Positions 1 to 6,461 of a stretch of DNA of 8,867 nt are shown piece by piece; the stretch's first letter is position 1; each line of letters begins with the position of its first letter. The stretch is from contig JANHAK010000037.1 in assembly GCA_024464195.1 (NCBI GenBank), positions 1 to 8,867 of the forward strand, in the 5' to 3' direction. Source of the DNA: Methanomassiliicoccales archaeon (GTDB taxonomy: Archaea; Thermoplasmatota; Thermoplasmata; Methanomassiliicoccales; JACIVX01). The notes under the pieces were generated by a model, which made no database searches, had not been told where the DNA came from, and was given only the letters and a program-made list of their open reading frames with translations. Both the position numbers and the translations under genes were made by a program.

Positions 1-8
1 GAGAAAGC

Positions 9-17
9 ATTATTTAA
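9..17 (+). promoter_or_regulatory. Putative TATA box of hisS
   Basis: An AT-rich box (ATTATTTAA) preceded by the purine-rich stretch GAGAAAG, which could act as a BRE element. Its centre lies about 26 bases before the ATG at 39, the usual TATA-to-start-site distance in archaea. No ribosome binding site is visible, so hisS may be transcribed as a leaderless mRNA beginning at that ATG. The call rests on composition and spacing only. Confidence 0.35.
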
Positions 18-29
18 TGCCTTTTCAAT

Positions 30-1379
30 GTGGACCAGATGATTCAGCGTCCAAGAGGCACAAGGGATTTCGCTCCTGATGAAATGGAAAAGAGGCGCTA
101 CATCGAGAGCCTCATGAGAAAAGAAGCGGAGATTTTCGGTTTCAGGGAGATCGCAACCCCTATCTTTGAGCACGCTGAGCTGTTTACAATAAAGTCAGGT
201 CCTGGTATCCTTGAAGAAATGTATGCTTTTAAAGACAAAGGAGGACGTGAACTTACGCTCCGCCCAGAACTCACCGCGCCTGTCATGAGATTCTTCGTCA
301 ATGAACTCACAGATATGCCCAGGCCTCTAAAACTGTATTACATGGGACCTTGTTTCAGATACGAAAGACCTCAGAGCGGAAGATTCCGAGAGTTTTACCA
401 ATTTGGCGCTGAGCTAATCGGCGCGAAGAATCCAGAATCAGATGCTGAGATCATCTCACTCGCCTCGTCTATTATGAAAAAAATTGGTCTCAGGGACTAC
501 AAAGTCCGGATTGGCCACATTGGCATTTTGAGGGACATTCTTAGAAAAGAAGGGGTCGAAGGTGAGAATGCATCTCTCATCCTTCAAAAACTTGACAAGA
601 AAATGTACGACGAAGCACGCGTAGTGATGGAAGAAAAAGGTATGAGCGAAGCATCAATAAAGGAAATCATCGGAATCACCAAGATTTCGGGACAGCAATC
701 TGTGCTTAAGGAATTGCAAAGCTTCAAAGGGGAAGCGAAGGAATATTTGAGCCAAGTAATGGAGATCCTTGAAATTTTGGGAATTGAGAACTTGCTTGTA
801 GATCTTGGGGTGGTAAGAGGACTCGATTATTATACCGGTGTGGTTTTTGAGATTGAGGTGCCAAGTCTCGGAGCTGAGAAGCAGGTTTGTGGCGGGGGTT
901 CTTATTCGCTTGCCGAATTGTTCGGCGGCGAAAAAGTCTTCTCAACAGGATTCGCGATCGGATTCGATCGTACGCTTATTGCCCTCGAAAAACAAAAAAT
1001 CGAGATTCCAAAGAAGAGAGTTGATGTTTACGTCATCCCGCTGACCGAGGAGCTGCGTGGGAAAGCATTTGAAATCACCGCCAGATTGCGGAGCAACGAA
1101 ATCTCTACAGATGTAGATTTAATGAGAAGAAGTCTCCAAAAGAATCTGAAATACGCTGCATCAATTGGGGTGCGCTACGCGATCATTCTCGGTGAGAGAG
1201 AGATGGAGAAGAACATCGTTTTATTGAGAGATATGGACACTGGTGAACAGGTTCCAATTGCAATCACAGAACTCACGGAATGGTTGGCACATGCGAGGGG
1301 AATAGCGCCTGAGGCTGCTGGTGGGGACACAAAAAAACGCTTAGGAGGAAAGTTGAGCCGTCCCTCAGACGCCAGTTGA
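30..1379 (+). CDS. hisS: Histidyl-tRNA synthetase (HisRS)
   Basis: Class II aminoacyl-tRNA synthetase that charges tRNA-His with histidine in the cytoplasm using ATP. Visible from the GTG at 30: N-terminal RPRGTRDF (residues 7-14), motif 2 with FRYERPQSGRFREFYQF (109-125), the histidine-specific signature LGVVRGLDYYTG (259-270), and motif 3 around GFAIGFDR (307-314). A C-terminal anticodon-binding domain runs from about VDVYVIP (331-337). All catalytic blocks are intact, so this is not the HisZ regulatory paralogue. The ATG at 39, giving MIQRPRGTRDF, matches the usual family N-terminus and is the likelier start; the GTG at 30 adds only three residues. The length of 449 aa is slightly above the usual 410-430, because of a low-complexity tail from about residue 424. 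The gene stands alone on its strand and converges on rnhA. Confidence 0.96.
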   Translation: MDQMIQRPRGTRDFAPDEMEKRRYIESLMRKEAEIFGFREIATPIFEHAELFTIKSGPGILEEMYAFKDKGGRELTLRPELTAPVMRFFVNELTDMPRPLKLYYMGPCFRYERPQSGRFREFYQFGAELIGAKNPESDAEIISLASSIMKKIGLRDYKVRIGHIGILRDILRKEGVEGENASLILQKLDKKMYDEARVVMEEKGMSEASIKEIIGITKISGQQSVLKELQSFKGEAKEYLSQVMEILEILGIENLLVDLGVVRGLDYYTGVVFEIEVPSLGAEKQVCGGGSYSLAELFGGEKVFSTGFAIGFDRTLIALEKQKIEIPKKRVDVYVIPLTEELRGKAFEITARLRSNEISTDVDLMRRSLQKNLKYAASIGVRYAIILGEREMEKNIVLLRDMDTGEQVPIAITELTEWLAHARGIAPEAAGGDTKKRLGGKLSRPSDAS

Positions 1380-1463
1380 TCAACACGAGCGCCCCTATAT
1401 TAATCTATACCCTAATTAATGAGGTCATTTTGTCATTTTATTGATAAAAAAGCGATTAAAATT

Positions 1464-1478
1464 AAAAAACACTTTTTT
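1464..1478. terminator. Bidirectional A6/T6 terminator between hisS and rnhA
   Basis: Six A, then CAC, then six T lie between the convergent hisS and rnhA genes. Each strand therefore carries a T6 run just past its gene's end, 94 bases after the hisS stop and about 40 bases after the rnhA stop. Archaeal transcription typically ends at such T-runs. Further A/T runs flank it at about 1434-1465. The rest of the 138-base gap shows nothing else supportable. Confidence 0.5.
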
Positions 1479-1517
1479 GGGTTGAAATACATCGTAATCG
1501 CCACTTCGTATGCTAAT

Positions 1518-1955
1518 TCATTTTTTGGCATGATCATCAAGTTTCAAATTAACGAGGGCATCAGCCCGACGAATCATCGGATTCTCGCGGTTAACATGAT
1601 GAAGTGAATACCTCTTGAAATTCATTAATTTTGAAAAAACCTCTCTCGCCAGGGGATATAAATTTGAAGCTTTAATTGCGTACTTTCGGTTTATCTGATT
1701 AACAACAAGCTCACTATCCATGAAGATGTTCACTTCATCAGCTCCTAGTCTTCTCGCTTCCTCTAAAGCCGCAATCAGGCCGTGATATTCCGCCTCGTTA
1801 TTTGTGGCAGTGCGAATGAATCCTGAGAACTCTTTGAGAATCATTCCTTTTTCATCTACGATGATAACCGCATAAGCCGCAGGTCCCGGGTTACCCCTTG
1901 AGCCTCCATCCGTGTAAATCGATAGGTGAATCTTCTCCCTCCGTAACCCCAGCAA
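1518..1955 (-). CDS. rnhA: Ribonuclease HI (type 1 RNase H)
   Basis: Cuts the RNA strand of RNA/DNA hybrids, for example R-loops and replication primers, using two metal ions. In 145-residue numbering the acidic residues are D16 in YTDGGSRGNPG, E56 in TNNEAEY, D80 in FMDSELVV and D132 in RRADALVN. This is the full DEDD set, so the enzyme should be active. It is a minimal type 1 form with no hybrid-binding or fused domain. The start is uncertain. The farthest usual codon is TTG at 1955, with no well-placed ribosome binding site. A clear GGAGG at 1942-1938 sits six bases before ATT at 1931-1929, which would give MHLSIYTDGG, the typical family N-terminus. An in-frame stop lies just upstream of 1955, so no longer protein is possible. 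panD lies 99 bases upstream on the same strand, but a separate TATA-like box suggests rnhA has its own promoter. Confidence 0.92.
   Translation of the reverse strand: MLGLRREKIHLSIYTDGGSRGNPGPAAYAVIIVDEKGMILKEFSGFIRTATNNEAEYHGLIAALEEARRLGADEVNIFMDSELVVNQINRKYAIKASNLYPLAREVFSKLMNFKRYSLHHVNRENPMIRRADALVNLKLDDHAKK
1938..1942 (-). promoter_or_regulatory. GGAGG ribosome binding site inside the annotated 5' end of rnhA
   Basis: On the minus strand GGAGG is followed by GAGAAG and then ATT (1931-1929) in the rnhA frame. The six-base spacing is ideal, whereas the TTG at 1955 lacks a good site. The site therefore points to an ATT start, or is a coincidental arginine/glutamate-coding stretch. Confidence 0.4.
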
Positions 1956-1991
1956 AGGCGATTTTACGCCTCAAACAATTTTTCCCTCATG

Positions 1992-2000
1992 AAATAAATA
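1992..2000 (-). promoter_or_regulatory. Putative TATA box of rnhA
   Basis: TATTTATTT on the minus strand in the gap between panD and rnhA. The predicted start of transcription is near 1970. That gives a leader of about 15 bases to the TTG at 1955, or about 39 bases to the ATT at 1931. Called from composition and spacing. Confidence 0.4.
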
Positions 2001-2054
2001 CAGTATGCATTTTTGACATTTAAGTCTTCAGAGATTTTTAGGAGATCAAAACGA

Positions 2055-2396
2055 CTAAAGGTATTTCACGAATCGATTCCTATCATCGACGAGCACGATT
2101 TTTGCCTTCAATGGAAATTTAGAAAGTTCAAAAGCCATAATGATGACTTTATCTCCCTTTCTTACAAGATGTGCCGCGGCTCCATTTACTGCAATAATTC
2201 CAGAATCAGCTTCTTCTTCGACCACGTAAGTCTCAAATCTAGCACCGTTGTTAAGATCCGAGACTAGGACTTTCTCCCCAGCCCAGATATCAGCCTTTTC
2301 AAGAAGAGTTCTATCGATACCAATACTTCCGATGTAATCTGGTTCGACATGTGTCACAGTTGCTCTGTGTATTTTTGCATGCAGAAGTTCTCGCAC
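2055..2396 (-). CDS. panD: Aspartate 1-decarboxylase, pyruvoyl-dependent
   Basis: Decarboxylates L-aspartate to beta-alanine, which is joined to pantoate on the way to coenzyme A. The proenzyme cleaves itself at a Gly-Ser bond to make a pyruvoyl cofactor. Visible here: KIHRATVTH (8-16), cleavage site YIGSIGID with G23/S24, NNGARFETYVV (49-59) and GIIAVNGAAAHLV (66-78). K8, S24, R53, Y57 and N71 align one position below the E. coli K9, S25, R54, Y58 and N72, so the active site is complete. The length of 113 aa is close to the usual 115-130. The start is GTG at 2396 and matches the family N-terminus. There is no ribosome binding site and a TATA-like box lies about 26 bases upstream, so a leaderless or near-leaderless message is likely. 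Most studied archaea make beta-alanine with a PLP-dependent MfnA-like decarboxylase, so this bacterial-type enzyme is unexpected and may have been transferred. Confidence 0.95.
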   Translation of the reverse strand: MRELLHAKIHRATVTHVEPDYIGSIGIDRTLLEKADIWAGEKVLVSDLNNGARFETYVVEEEADSGIIAVNGAAAHLVRKGDKVIIMAFELSKFPLKAKIVLVDDRNRFVKYL

Positions 2397-2420
2397 GGGG
2401 GGATGATTAAGAAATGAGGT

Positions 2421-2430
2421 TCAATAATCT
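2421..2430 (-). promoter_or_regulatory. Putative TATA box of panD
   Basis: AGATTATTGA on the minus strand, preceded by the purine-rich GGGGAA. Its centre is about 29 bases before the GTG start of panD, consistent with a start of transcription at or just ahead of the first codon. Weak consensus. Confidence 0.3.
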
Positions 2431-2599
2431 TTCCCCAAACCCATTAGAATTCTCTTTGATCACAAAGTTAAGAATTAATGAGTTTAAAAAAACAATAGTA
2501 CAGTCAAGATCTCAAAACTTTTATAGATAAATCGATTCTTTTTATGAAATTTTATTTCGTCGATTAAAGGTTGAAAGAGTCGGCTTCAACTTGATCAAA

Positions 2600-2610
2600 T
2601 GAAAAATAGA
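2600..2610 (-). terminator. T-rich terminator downstream of tRNA-Asp
   Basis: On the minus strand a T-rich stretch (TCTATTTTTCA) lies about 20 bases past the tRNA 3' end, and a second short run (TATTTTGG) lies between them. A small inverted repeat (GTTGAA/TTCAAC arms, 2570-2575 and 2585-2590) follows further downstream. T-runs of this kind end archaeal tRNA transcripts. Confidence 0.35.
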
Positions 2611-2628
2611 GAGTCCAAAATAGAAGAG

Positions 2629-2721
2629 CGCCCCGGTCGGGATTTGAACCCGAGTCCCGGGCTTTCTGTTTCCTTGAAGGAAACGACAGGCCCGGATGAT
2701 AGGCCACTACACTACCGGGGC
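2629..2721 (-). tRNA. tRNA-Asp(GUC) with a 20-base BHB intron
   Basis: The acceptor stem pairs GCCCCGG (2721-2715) with CCGGGGC (2636-2630), followed by discriminator G73 at 2629; CCA is not encoded. A D-arm contains AGTGGCC, and the T-arm is TCGGG-TTCAAAT-CCCGA. The anticodon stem CGGGC/GCCCG encloses anticodon GTC at 2687-2685. The loop is interrupted after position 37 by a 20-base intron (2683-2664). Removing it leaves a seven-base loop CTGTCGA and a 73-base mature tRNA. GTC with G73 identifies it as tRNA-Asp, which reads GAC and GAU codons. The gene stands alone between panD and the CBS-ParB gene. Confidence 0.95.
2664..2683 (-). other. Archaeal bulge-helix-bulge intron in tRNA-Asp
   Basis: The precursor folds into a textbook motif. 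A four-base central helix CTGT (2689-2686) pairs with ACAG (2669-2666). A three-base 5' bulge is CGT (2685-2683) and a three-base 3' bulge is AAA (2665-2663). An outer hairpin pairs TTCC (2682-2679) with GGAA (2673-2670) around loop TTCAA. Cutting after the second base of each bulge, as archaeal splicing endonuclease does, places the junctions at the canonical 37/38 site. The intron is too short to encode anything. Confidence 0.93.
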
Positions 2722-2750
2722 ATTGCGATAGGAAACCTTCAACAAGTATG

Positions 2751-2760
2751 ATATATTTAT
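2751..2760 (-). promoter_or_regulatory. TATA box of tRNA-Asp
   Basis: ATAAATATAT on the minus strand, centred about 34 bases before the mature tRNA 5' end. Transcription would begin near 2730, leaving a leader of about 9 bases to be removed by RNase P. It is the cleanest TATA box in the window. Confidence 0.6.
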
Positions 2761-2879
2761 TCCTTAGGCCTTCATGGCCAGTCTTTCTTTCGATGGAAAC
2801 GAGATCGGTGATGAAGATTTTTTCAAATCAGTGTCAGTAGTTTTATGAAGCTTTGGCTTAATTAGTATGACAGATAATA

Positions 2880-3677
2880 ATGGACAAGAAAATCAGAGTT
2901 GAAGACTATATGGTCAAGAATGTTGTTTCAGTCCCACCAGATTTCACGGTTGAAGAAGCTACAAAGAGGCTGATTTCGACAGAATTCCATGGGTTGCCTG
3001 TTGCAGAAAACGGAAGGCTTGTTGGCTTCGTGACGGCAAAAGAACTCCTCAGAGCCGCTTCGAGACCGCAAGCGAAGATCAGAGATATCATCAGAAGGGG
3101 TACGATCAGCGTCAACCCAGAAATGGATATTGACGATGCCGCAAGAATTCTTTTCAGATACGGTCTTAGAAATCTTCCAGTTGTTGACAAAGATGGCAAA
3201 CTCGTTGGAATGATTTCAAATATCGATATTGTGAGATCCCACATCGAACGCGCAACCCCGAATAAAGTACTGATGATTAAGACCTTTCTTGAATCAAAAC
3301 ATAAGATTAAGATCGCAGTTAGGAGACGAATCATACCAATTGAGGCGTTGAGACCAACTCAACATGAAGTGTACGCGGATGAGCTTCGCGGGAGACAATT
3401 TGAAATCAGGAGAGGACTTGTTGAGCCGATAATTGTTGTACAGAAAAGAGATTATTATCTATTAATCGATGGCCATCACCGAGTGCTTGCAGCTAGAGCA
3501 ATGGGTGTCAGGCAGTTTTCAGCTTTTGTGCTTGAACCTAATATTGACGTGGAATTGGGTCTGGAAAAGACGGCAAAGGAAAGAGGATTACTCACGATGG
3601 ATGATGTAAAGATCATCGAGGGATCCCATCATCCACTAGTCGAGGTGACGACTAGGCTGATCAAGGAAGAGTCCTGA
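2880..3677 (+). CDS. Two CBS domains fused to a ParB/sulfiredoxin-like domain
   Basis: Cytoplasmic protein of 265 aa. Two CBS domains lie at about 7-60 (EDYMVKNVVSV through VGFVTAKELL) and 67-122 (IRDIIRRGTISVNP through VGMISNIDIV). Paired CBS domains usually bind adenine nucleotides. A basic linker (about 125-148, ending KIKIAVRRR) leads to a ParB-N/sulfiredoxin-like domain at about 149-220. This carries IIPIEALRPTQHE (151-163) and the nucleotide-binding-type turn LLIDGHHRVLAARAMG (194-209). No DNA-binding helix-turn-helix follows, so it is not a normal chromosome-partition ParB, and no parA is nearby. The same fold includes ADP-dependent free serine kinase (SerK of Thermococcus) and SbnI, which use an upstream glutamate and a DGxHR-like turn; E163 and D197-R201 could be the equivalents. 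Function is not proven; kinase or nucleotide-responsive regulator are the main options. Start is ATG with no visible ribosome binding site. It converges on ppsA. Confidence 0.9.
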   Translation: MDKKIRVEDYMVKNVVSVPPDFTVEEATKRLISTEFHGLPVAENGRLVGFVTAKELLRAASRPQAKIRDIIRRGTISVNPEMDIDDAARILFRYGLRNLPVVDKDGKLVGMISNIDIVRSHIERATPNKVLMIKTFLESKHKIKIAVRRRIIPIEALRPTQHEVYADELRGRQFEIRRGLVEPIIVVQKRDYYLLIDGHHRVLAARAMGVRQFSAFVLEPNIDVELGLEKTAKERGLLTMDDVKIIEGSHHPLVEVTTRLIKEES

Positions 3678-3709
3678 TCCCTCGAACTTGGATTGCAAGG
3701 AATTTGAAA

Positions 3710-3727
3710 GATCAATTCTTTTTGATC
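3710..3727. terminator. Stem-loop with T-run at the convergent CBS-ParB/ppsA ends
   Basis: GATCAA (3710-3715) and TTGATC (3722-3727) form a perfect six-base stem around a T-rich loop (TTCTTT), within the T-rich run 3716-3723. It starts 33 bases past the stop of the CBS-ParB gene and overlaps the last codons and stop of ppsA. The plus-strand T-run suits termination of the CBS-ParB transcript. Use for ppsA on the other strand is less clear. Confidence 0.35.
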
Positions 3728-6048
3728 GACTCGAGTATAATCTTTTGTTCGACCTGAGCTACGAGATTGATTGTCTCGATGACCGTATCTGGATTGAGGC
3801 TGATACTATCGATACCGTGCCTGACAAGGAACTCGGTGAATTCGGGATAAACCGACGGAGCCTGGCCGCAAATCGAAACGACCTTTCCTTTCTTGTGCGC
3901 AGCGTCGATTAGATGCGCAATTGCCCTCTTGATTGCTTCATTTCTCTCATCGAAATAGCCCATCTTCGCAAGAATGTCAGAGTCTCTATCAGCACCCATG
4001 ATGAGCTGCGTTAGATCATTGCTTCCGATCGAAAATCCGTCGCAATAATCAGCAAATTCATCGGCCATGAAGATGTTACAAGGGACTTCAGCCATTAGGT
4101 AGAGCTTGAAGTCCTTTCCGCGGTGCAGTCCGACTTCCTCCATCATCTCAGTGATCTTCTTCAGTTCTTCAACTGTCCTCACGAATGGCAGCATGATCCA
4201 AATGTTCTTCAGCCCCATTTCCTCTCTGACTTTCTTGACTGCAAGCAGTTCCAATTTGAACGCTTCTCTATATTGGTCGGAAATGTACCTCGAACAACCC
4301 CTCCAGCCAATCATTGGATTCGATTCGTGCGGTTCAAACTTCTCTCCGCCTTTCATTTCTCTGTATTCGTTTGTCTTGAAGTCAGAGGTTCTCACAAGAA
4401 CAGGCCGCGGATAAAATGCACGCCCAACGATTCCTATCCCCTCTGCAAGTTTCTCAATGAGCTCATTAGCTCGCCCCTGCGCCATGAGCGCAAGGGGATG
4501 TTCAGCGACATAGCTAGTGAAGAGGAATTCAATTCTCATTAATCCGACCCCTTGTACAGGGAGCTTTGCGTATTCCTCGGCTTTTTGTGGTACACCAATA
4601 TTAACGAGGATCTTCGTGCCAGTGATCGGAACGGATCTTGCAACTGGTGCACCAATAACAACTGGCTCTTCTTTCTTTGGAGTCATACCACCCTCGTACA
4701 CGATGCCCATTTTACCATCGACCGTGACGAACATCCCATTTCTGAGTATTTTCGTCGCGTTCGTTGCACCAACAATACACGGTATGCCCAGTTCTCTTGC
4801 GACAATTGCGGCATGACACGTCATGCCGCCTTCATCCGTCACGATTGCAGAAGCTCTCGTCATTGCGGGGACCATATCGGGAGTTGTCATGATAGTCACG
4901 AGAACATCACCGGGCTTCACGACATCAAGACTCATCGTTTCTTCGTAGATTTTAACAGGACCTTGCGCAACACCAGGGCTTGCTGCGAGTCCTTTGACGA
5001 GTACTTTCTGCTCAGTTCTTGTTTCGTGAGTCGTTTCCTGCATTGAATTCATTCCTACCACATCTTCCTCTTTCGATTTCTTATTCGAAGCGAGTGTTGT
5101 AACAGGTCTTGCTTGAACAACATAGATTTCCCCATTTTCCATACACCATTCGATATCCATTGGTTTATCATAATGTAGTTCGATCTCTCGTCCAATTTCT
5201 GCGAGAGCGAGAATCTGTTCATCTGTCAATTTCTGCGCGCTCGCACTCAAATCATCAACATTCTCTTTTTTACTCTCACCATTCTCTCCTTTAACCAATT
5301 TCCAGGTTTGCTTGGCTACCCTCTTGTTCAGAATCTTCTTGTGGAATTTATCGACGACATATGTATCAGGGGTCACCTTGCCACCAACCATCGCCTCTCC
5401 TAGTCCATAGCCAGCCTCGATAATAATATGTGGAAGCTCGGAGTTAGGATCAACGGTGAACATGATACCTGAAACCTCCGAGTTGATCATTTTCTGAACA
5501 ACAATCGCGAGTTTTACCTGATCATGCCCGAAACATTTGCTCGCCCTGTATGCAATGGCTCGAGGTGTATAAAGTGATGACCAACATTTCTTGATTTTAT
5601 CAAGCAATTCTTCAGCATTGCCCACATTCAGGAAGGTATCCTGCTGGCCTGCGAAGCTCGCTGTAGGAAGATCCTCAGCTGTCGCACTTGACCTGACCGC
5701 GACAAGGCAATCGGATCCTTCTTTTCTCAAAAGATTTTTGTACGCCTCCAGAATTTCATCCGCGAGATCCTTTGGGATTGCACTTTCATCAAATGCTTTT
5801 CTTATCGATTGAGATGCATCTTGAAGATGTTTATCGTTAGAGACATCTAAATTTGAAAGTGCCGATTCGATAACATCCAGCAGATGATTTTTCTTGACAA
5901 AATAATCGAAAGCAACAGTCGTAAGCACAAATCCCGGTGGAACATTAAATCCCGCATTCGCCAGTTCTCCAAGATTGGCAGCCTTCCCACCAGCGATTGA
6001 AATGTCCTTTGCTGTCAGATCGGAGATTTCCACTACCCTCTCAGTCAT
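3712..6048 (-). CDS. ppsA: Phosphoenolpyruvate synthase (pyruvate, water dikinase)
   Basis: Converts pyruvate, ATP and water to phosphoenolpyruvate, AMP and phosphate, the entry step of gluconeogenesis. The 778 aa are full length for the family. An N-terminal ATP-grasp/PPDK_N domain (about 15-320) carries GGKAANLGEL (20-29), VAVRSSATAEDLPTASFAGQ (117-136) and DIEWCMENGEIYVVQARP (298-315). After a hydrophilic linker (about 320-348) comes the swivelling phosphohistidine domain with TDEGGMTCHAAIVARELGIP and catalytic H412. A C-terminal PEP-binding barrel (about 478-770) holds GVGLMRIEFLF (500-510), GSNDLTQLIMGADRD (675-689) and CGQAPS with C727. The start is ATG at 6048, with GGAAGGG 5 bases upstream as a ribosome binding site. 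It diverges from the por genes, whose product POR supplies or consumes its substrate pyruvate. PPDK is less likely because the domain set and length fit PpsA. Confidence 0.97.
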   Translation of the reverse strand: MTERVVEISDLTAKDISIAGGKAANLGELANAGFNVPPGFVLTTVAFDYFVKKNHLLDVIESALSNLDVSNDKHLQDASQSIRKAFDESAIPKDLADEILEAYKNLLRKEGSDCLVAVRSSATAEDLPTASFAGQQDTFLNVGNAEELLDKIKKCWSSLYTPRAIAYRASKCFGHDQVKLAIVVQKMINSEVSGIMFTVDPNSELPHIIIEAGYGLGEAMVGGKVTPDTYVVDKFHKKILNKRVAKQTWKLVKGENGESKKENVDDLSASAQKLTDEQILALAEIGREIELHYDKPMDIEWCMENGEIYVVQARPVTTLASNKKSKEEDVVGMNSMQETTHETRTEQKVLVKGLAASPGVAQGPVKIYEETMSLDVVKPGDVLVTIMTTPDMVPAMTRASAIVTDEGGMTCHAAIVARELGIPCIVGATNATKILRNGMFVTVDGKMGIVYEGGMTPKKEEPVVIGAPVARSVPITGTKILVNIGVPQKAEEYAKLPVQGVGLMRIEFLFTSYVAEHPLALMAQGRANELIEKLAEGIGIVGRAFYPRPVLVRTSDFKTNEYREMKGGEKFEPHESNPMIGWRGCSRYISDQYREAFKLELLAVKKVREEMGLKNIWIMLPFVRTVEELKKITEMMEEVGLHRGKDFKLYLMAEVPCNIFMADEFADYCDGFSIGSNDLTQLIMGADRDSDILAKMGYFDERNEAIKRAIAHLIDAAHKKGKVVSICGQAPSVYPEFTEFLVRHGIDSISLNPDTVIETINLVAQVEQKIILESIKKN

Positions 6049-6120
6049 CTTATCCCTTCCGAATCAATCTCTCGATGGACCTCACGAATCAGTCCTTACT
6101 ACCACAAATCAAACATCTCG

Positions 6121-6128
6121 TTTAAATC
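6121..6128 (-). promoter_or_regulatory. Putative TATA box of ppsA
   Basis: GATTTAAA on the minus strand, followed by CGAGATG. The predicted start of transcription is near 6098, giving a leader of about 50 bases that contains the GGAAGGG ribosome binding site. Other AT-rich stretches upstream could compete. Confidence 0.4.
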
Positions 6129-6175
6129 TTATGGTTCCTCATTCATTCGAACTCCCTTAATTATAATATGTATTA

Positions 6176-6204
6176 GATATTTCGAATTTAAATTACGAAA
6201 AATC
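6176..6204. repeat. Imperfect inverted repeat, possible operator
   Basis: Arms GATATTTCG (6176-6184) and CGAAAAATC (6196-6204) match at 8 of 9 positions around an 11-base spacer AATTTAAATTA that is itself nearly palindromic. It lies about 50 bases upstream of the proposed ppsA TATA box, in the shared ppsA/por region. The dyad form fits a dimeric regulator site, but AT-rich DNA gives such symmetry by chance fairly often. Confidence 0.35.
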
Positions 6205-6310
6205 CCCACAGTTTTCACAATATAATACAAAACGATTTTGCGACCAAGTGATAATTCGGGAAGTGAAATTTCGATTTGAAGTAATGGCTGAATAATTCTA
6301 GCAAACTCGA

Positions 6311-6345
6311 AATCAATATTATTGTTTTATTAATTAATATTCGAT
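6311..6345. repeat. AT-rich inverted repeat
   Basis: AATATTA (6315-6321) and TAATATT (6335-6341) are perfect complements around a 13-base spacer. Flanking AATC and GATT extend the pairing past a single unpaired base. Almost pure A/T content makes this weak evidence for function. Confidence 0.25.
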
Positions 6346-6451
6346 TAGCTTATGTTCTTTTTAAATCTATGAAAGTTTTTCGAAGGTGTAAAAAGATGAA
6401 ACGCTTTTCTTGACGAGATATTAGCTAATTTTCTGATTTTTCGGGGGAATA

Positions 6452-6461
6452 AAATAATATA
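6452..6461 (+). promoter_or_regulatory. Putative TATA box of the porCDAB operon
   Basis: AAATAATATA preceded by GGGGGAATA, which may serve as a BRE. Its centre is about 26 bases before 6483, so transcription would begin at or just before the first possible porC codons and leave almost no leader. Confidence 0.45.

Noticed and set aside
30..1379. HisZ, the histidine biosynthesis regulatory paralogue
   Set aside because: Motif 2, the LDYYTG signature and the anticodon-binding domain are all present, and no his biosynthesis genes are nearby.
1419..1607. Open frame of 62 codons on the plus strand past hisS
   Set aside because: It runs through the terminator and then antisense over rnhA; the residues show no family pattern.
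2013..2267. Open frame on the plus strand over panD
   Set aside because: It lies antisense to a clearly recognised gene and has no family features.
2767..2779. Small inverted repeat GGCC-TTCAT-GGCC as an operator
   Set aside because: A four-base stem is expected by chance and is not placed in relation to any core promoter.
2906..3334. 142-codon open frame on the minus strand
   Set aside because: Antisense shadow of the CBS domains, whose motifs are clear on the plus strand.
2880..3677. Chromosome or plasmid partition ParB, implying a plasmid or origin
   Set aside because: There is no helix-turn-helix after the ParB-like domain, no parA and no parS-like repeats, and the neighbours are chromosomal housekeeping genes.
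3688..3912. Plus-strand open frame after the CBS-ParB gene
   Set aside because: Antisense to the conserved C-terminal barrel of PpsA, with no motif of its own.
4106..5046. Several plus-strand open frames of 99-164 codons
   Set aside because: All lie antisense to ppsA, and their translations are low-complexity Ser/His/Phe-rich mirrors of it.
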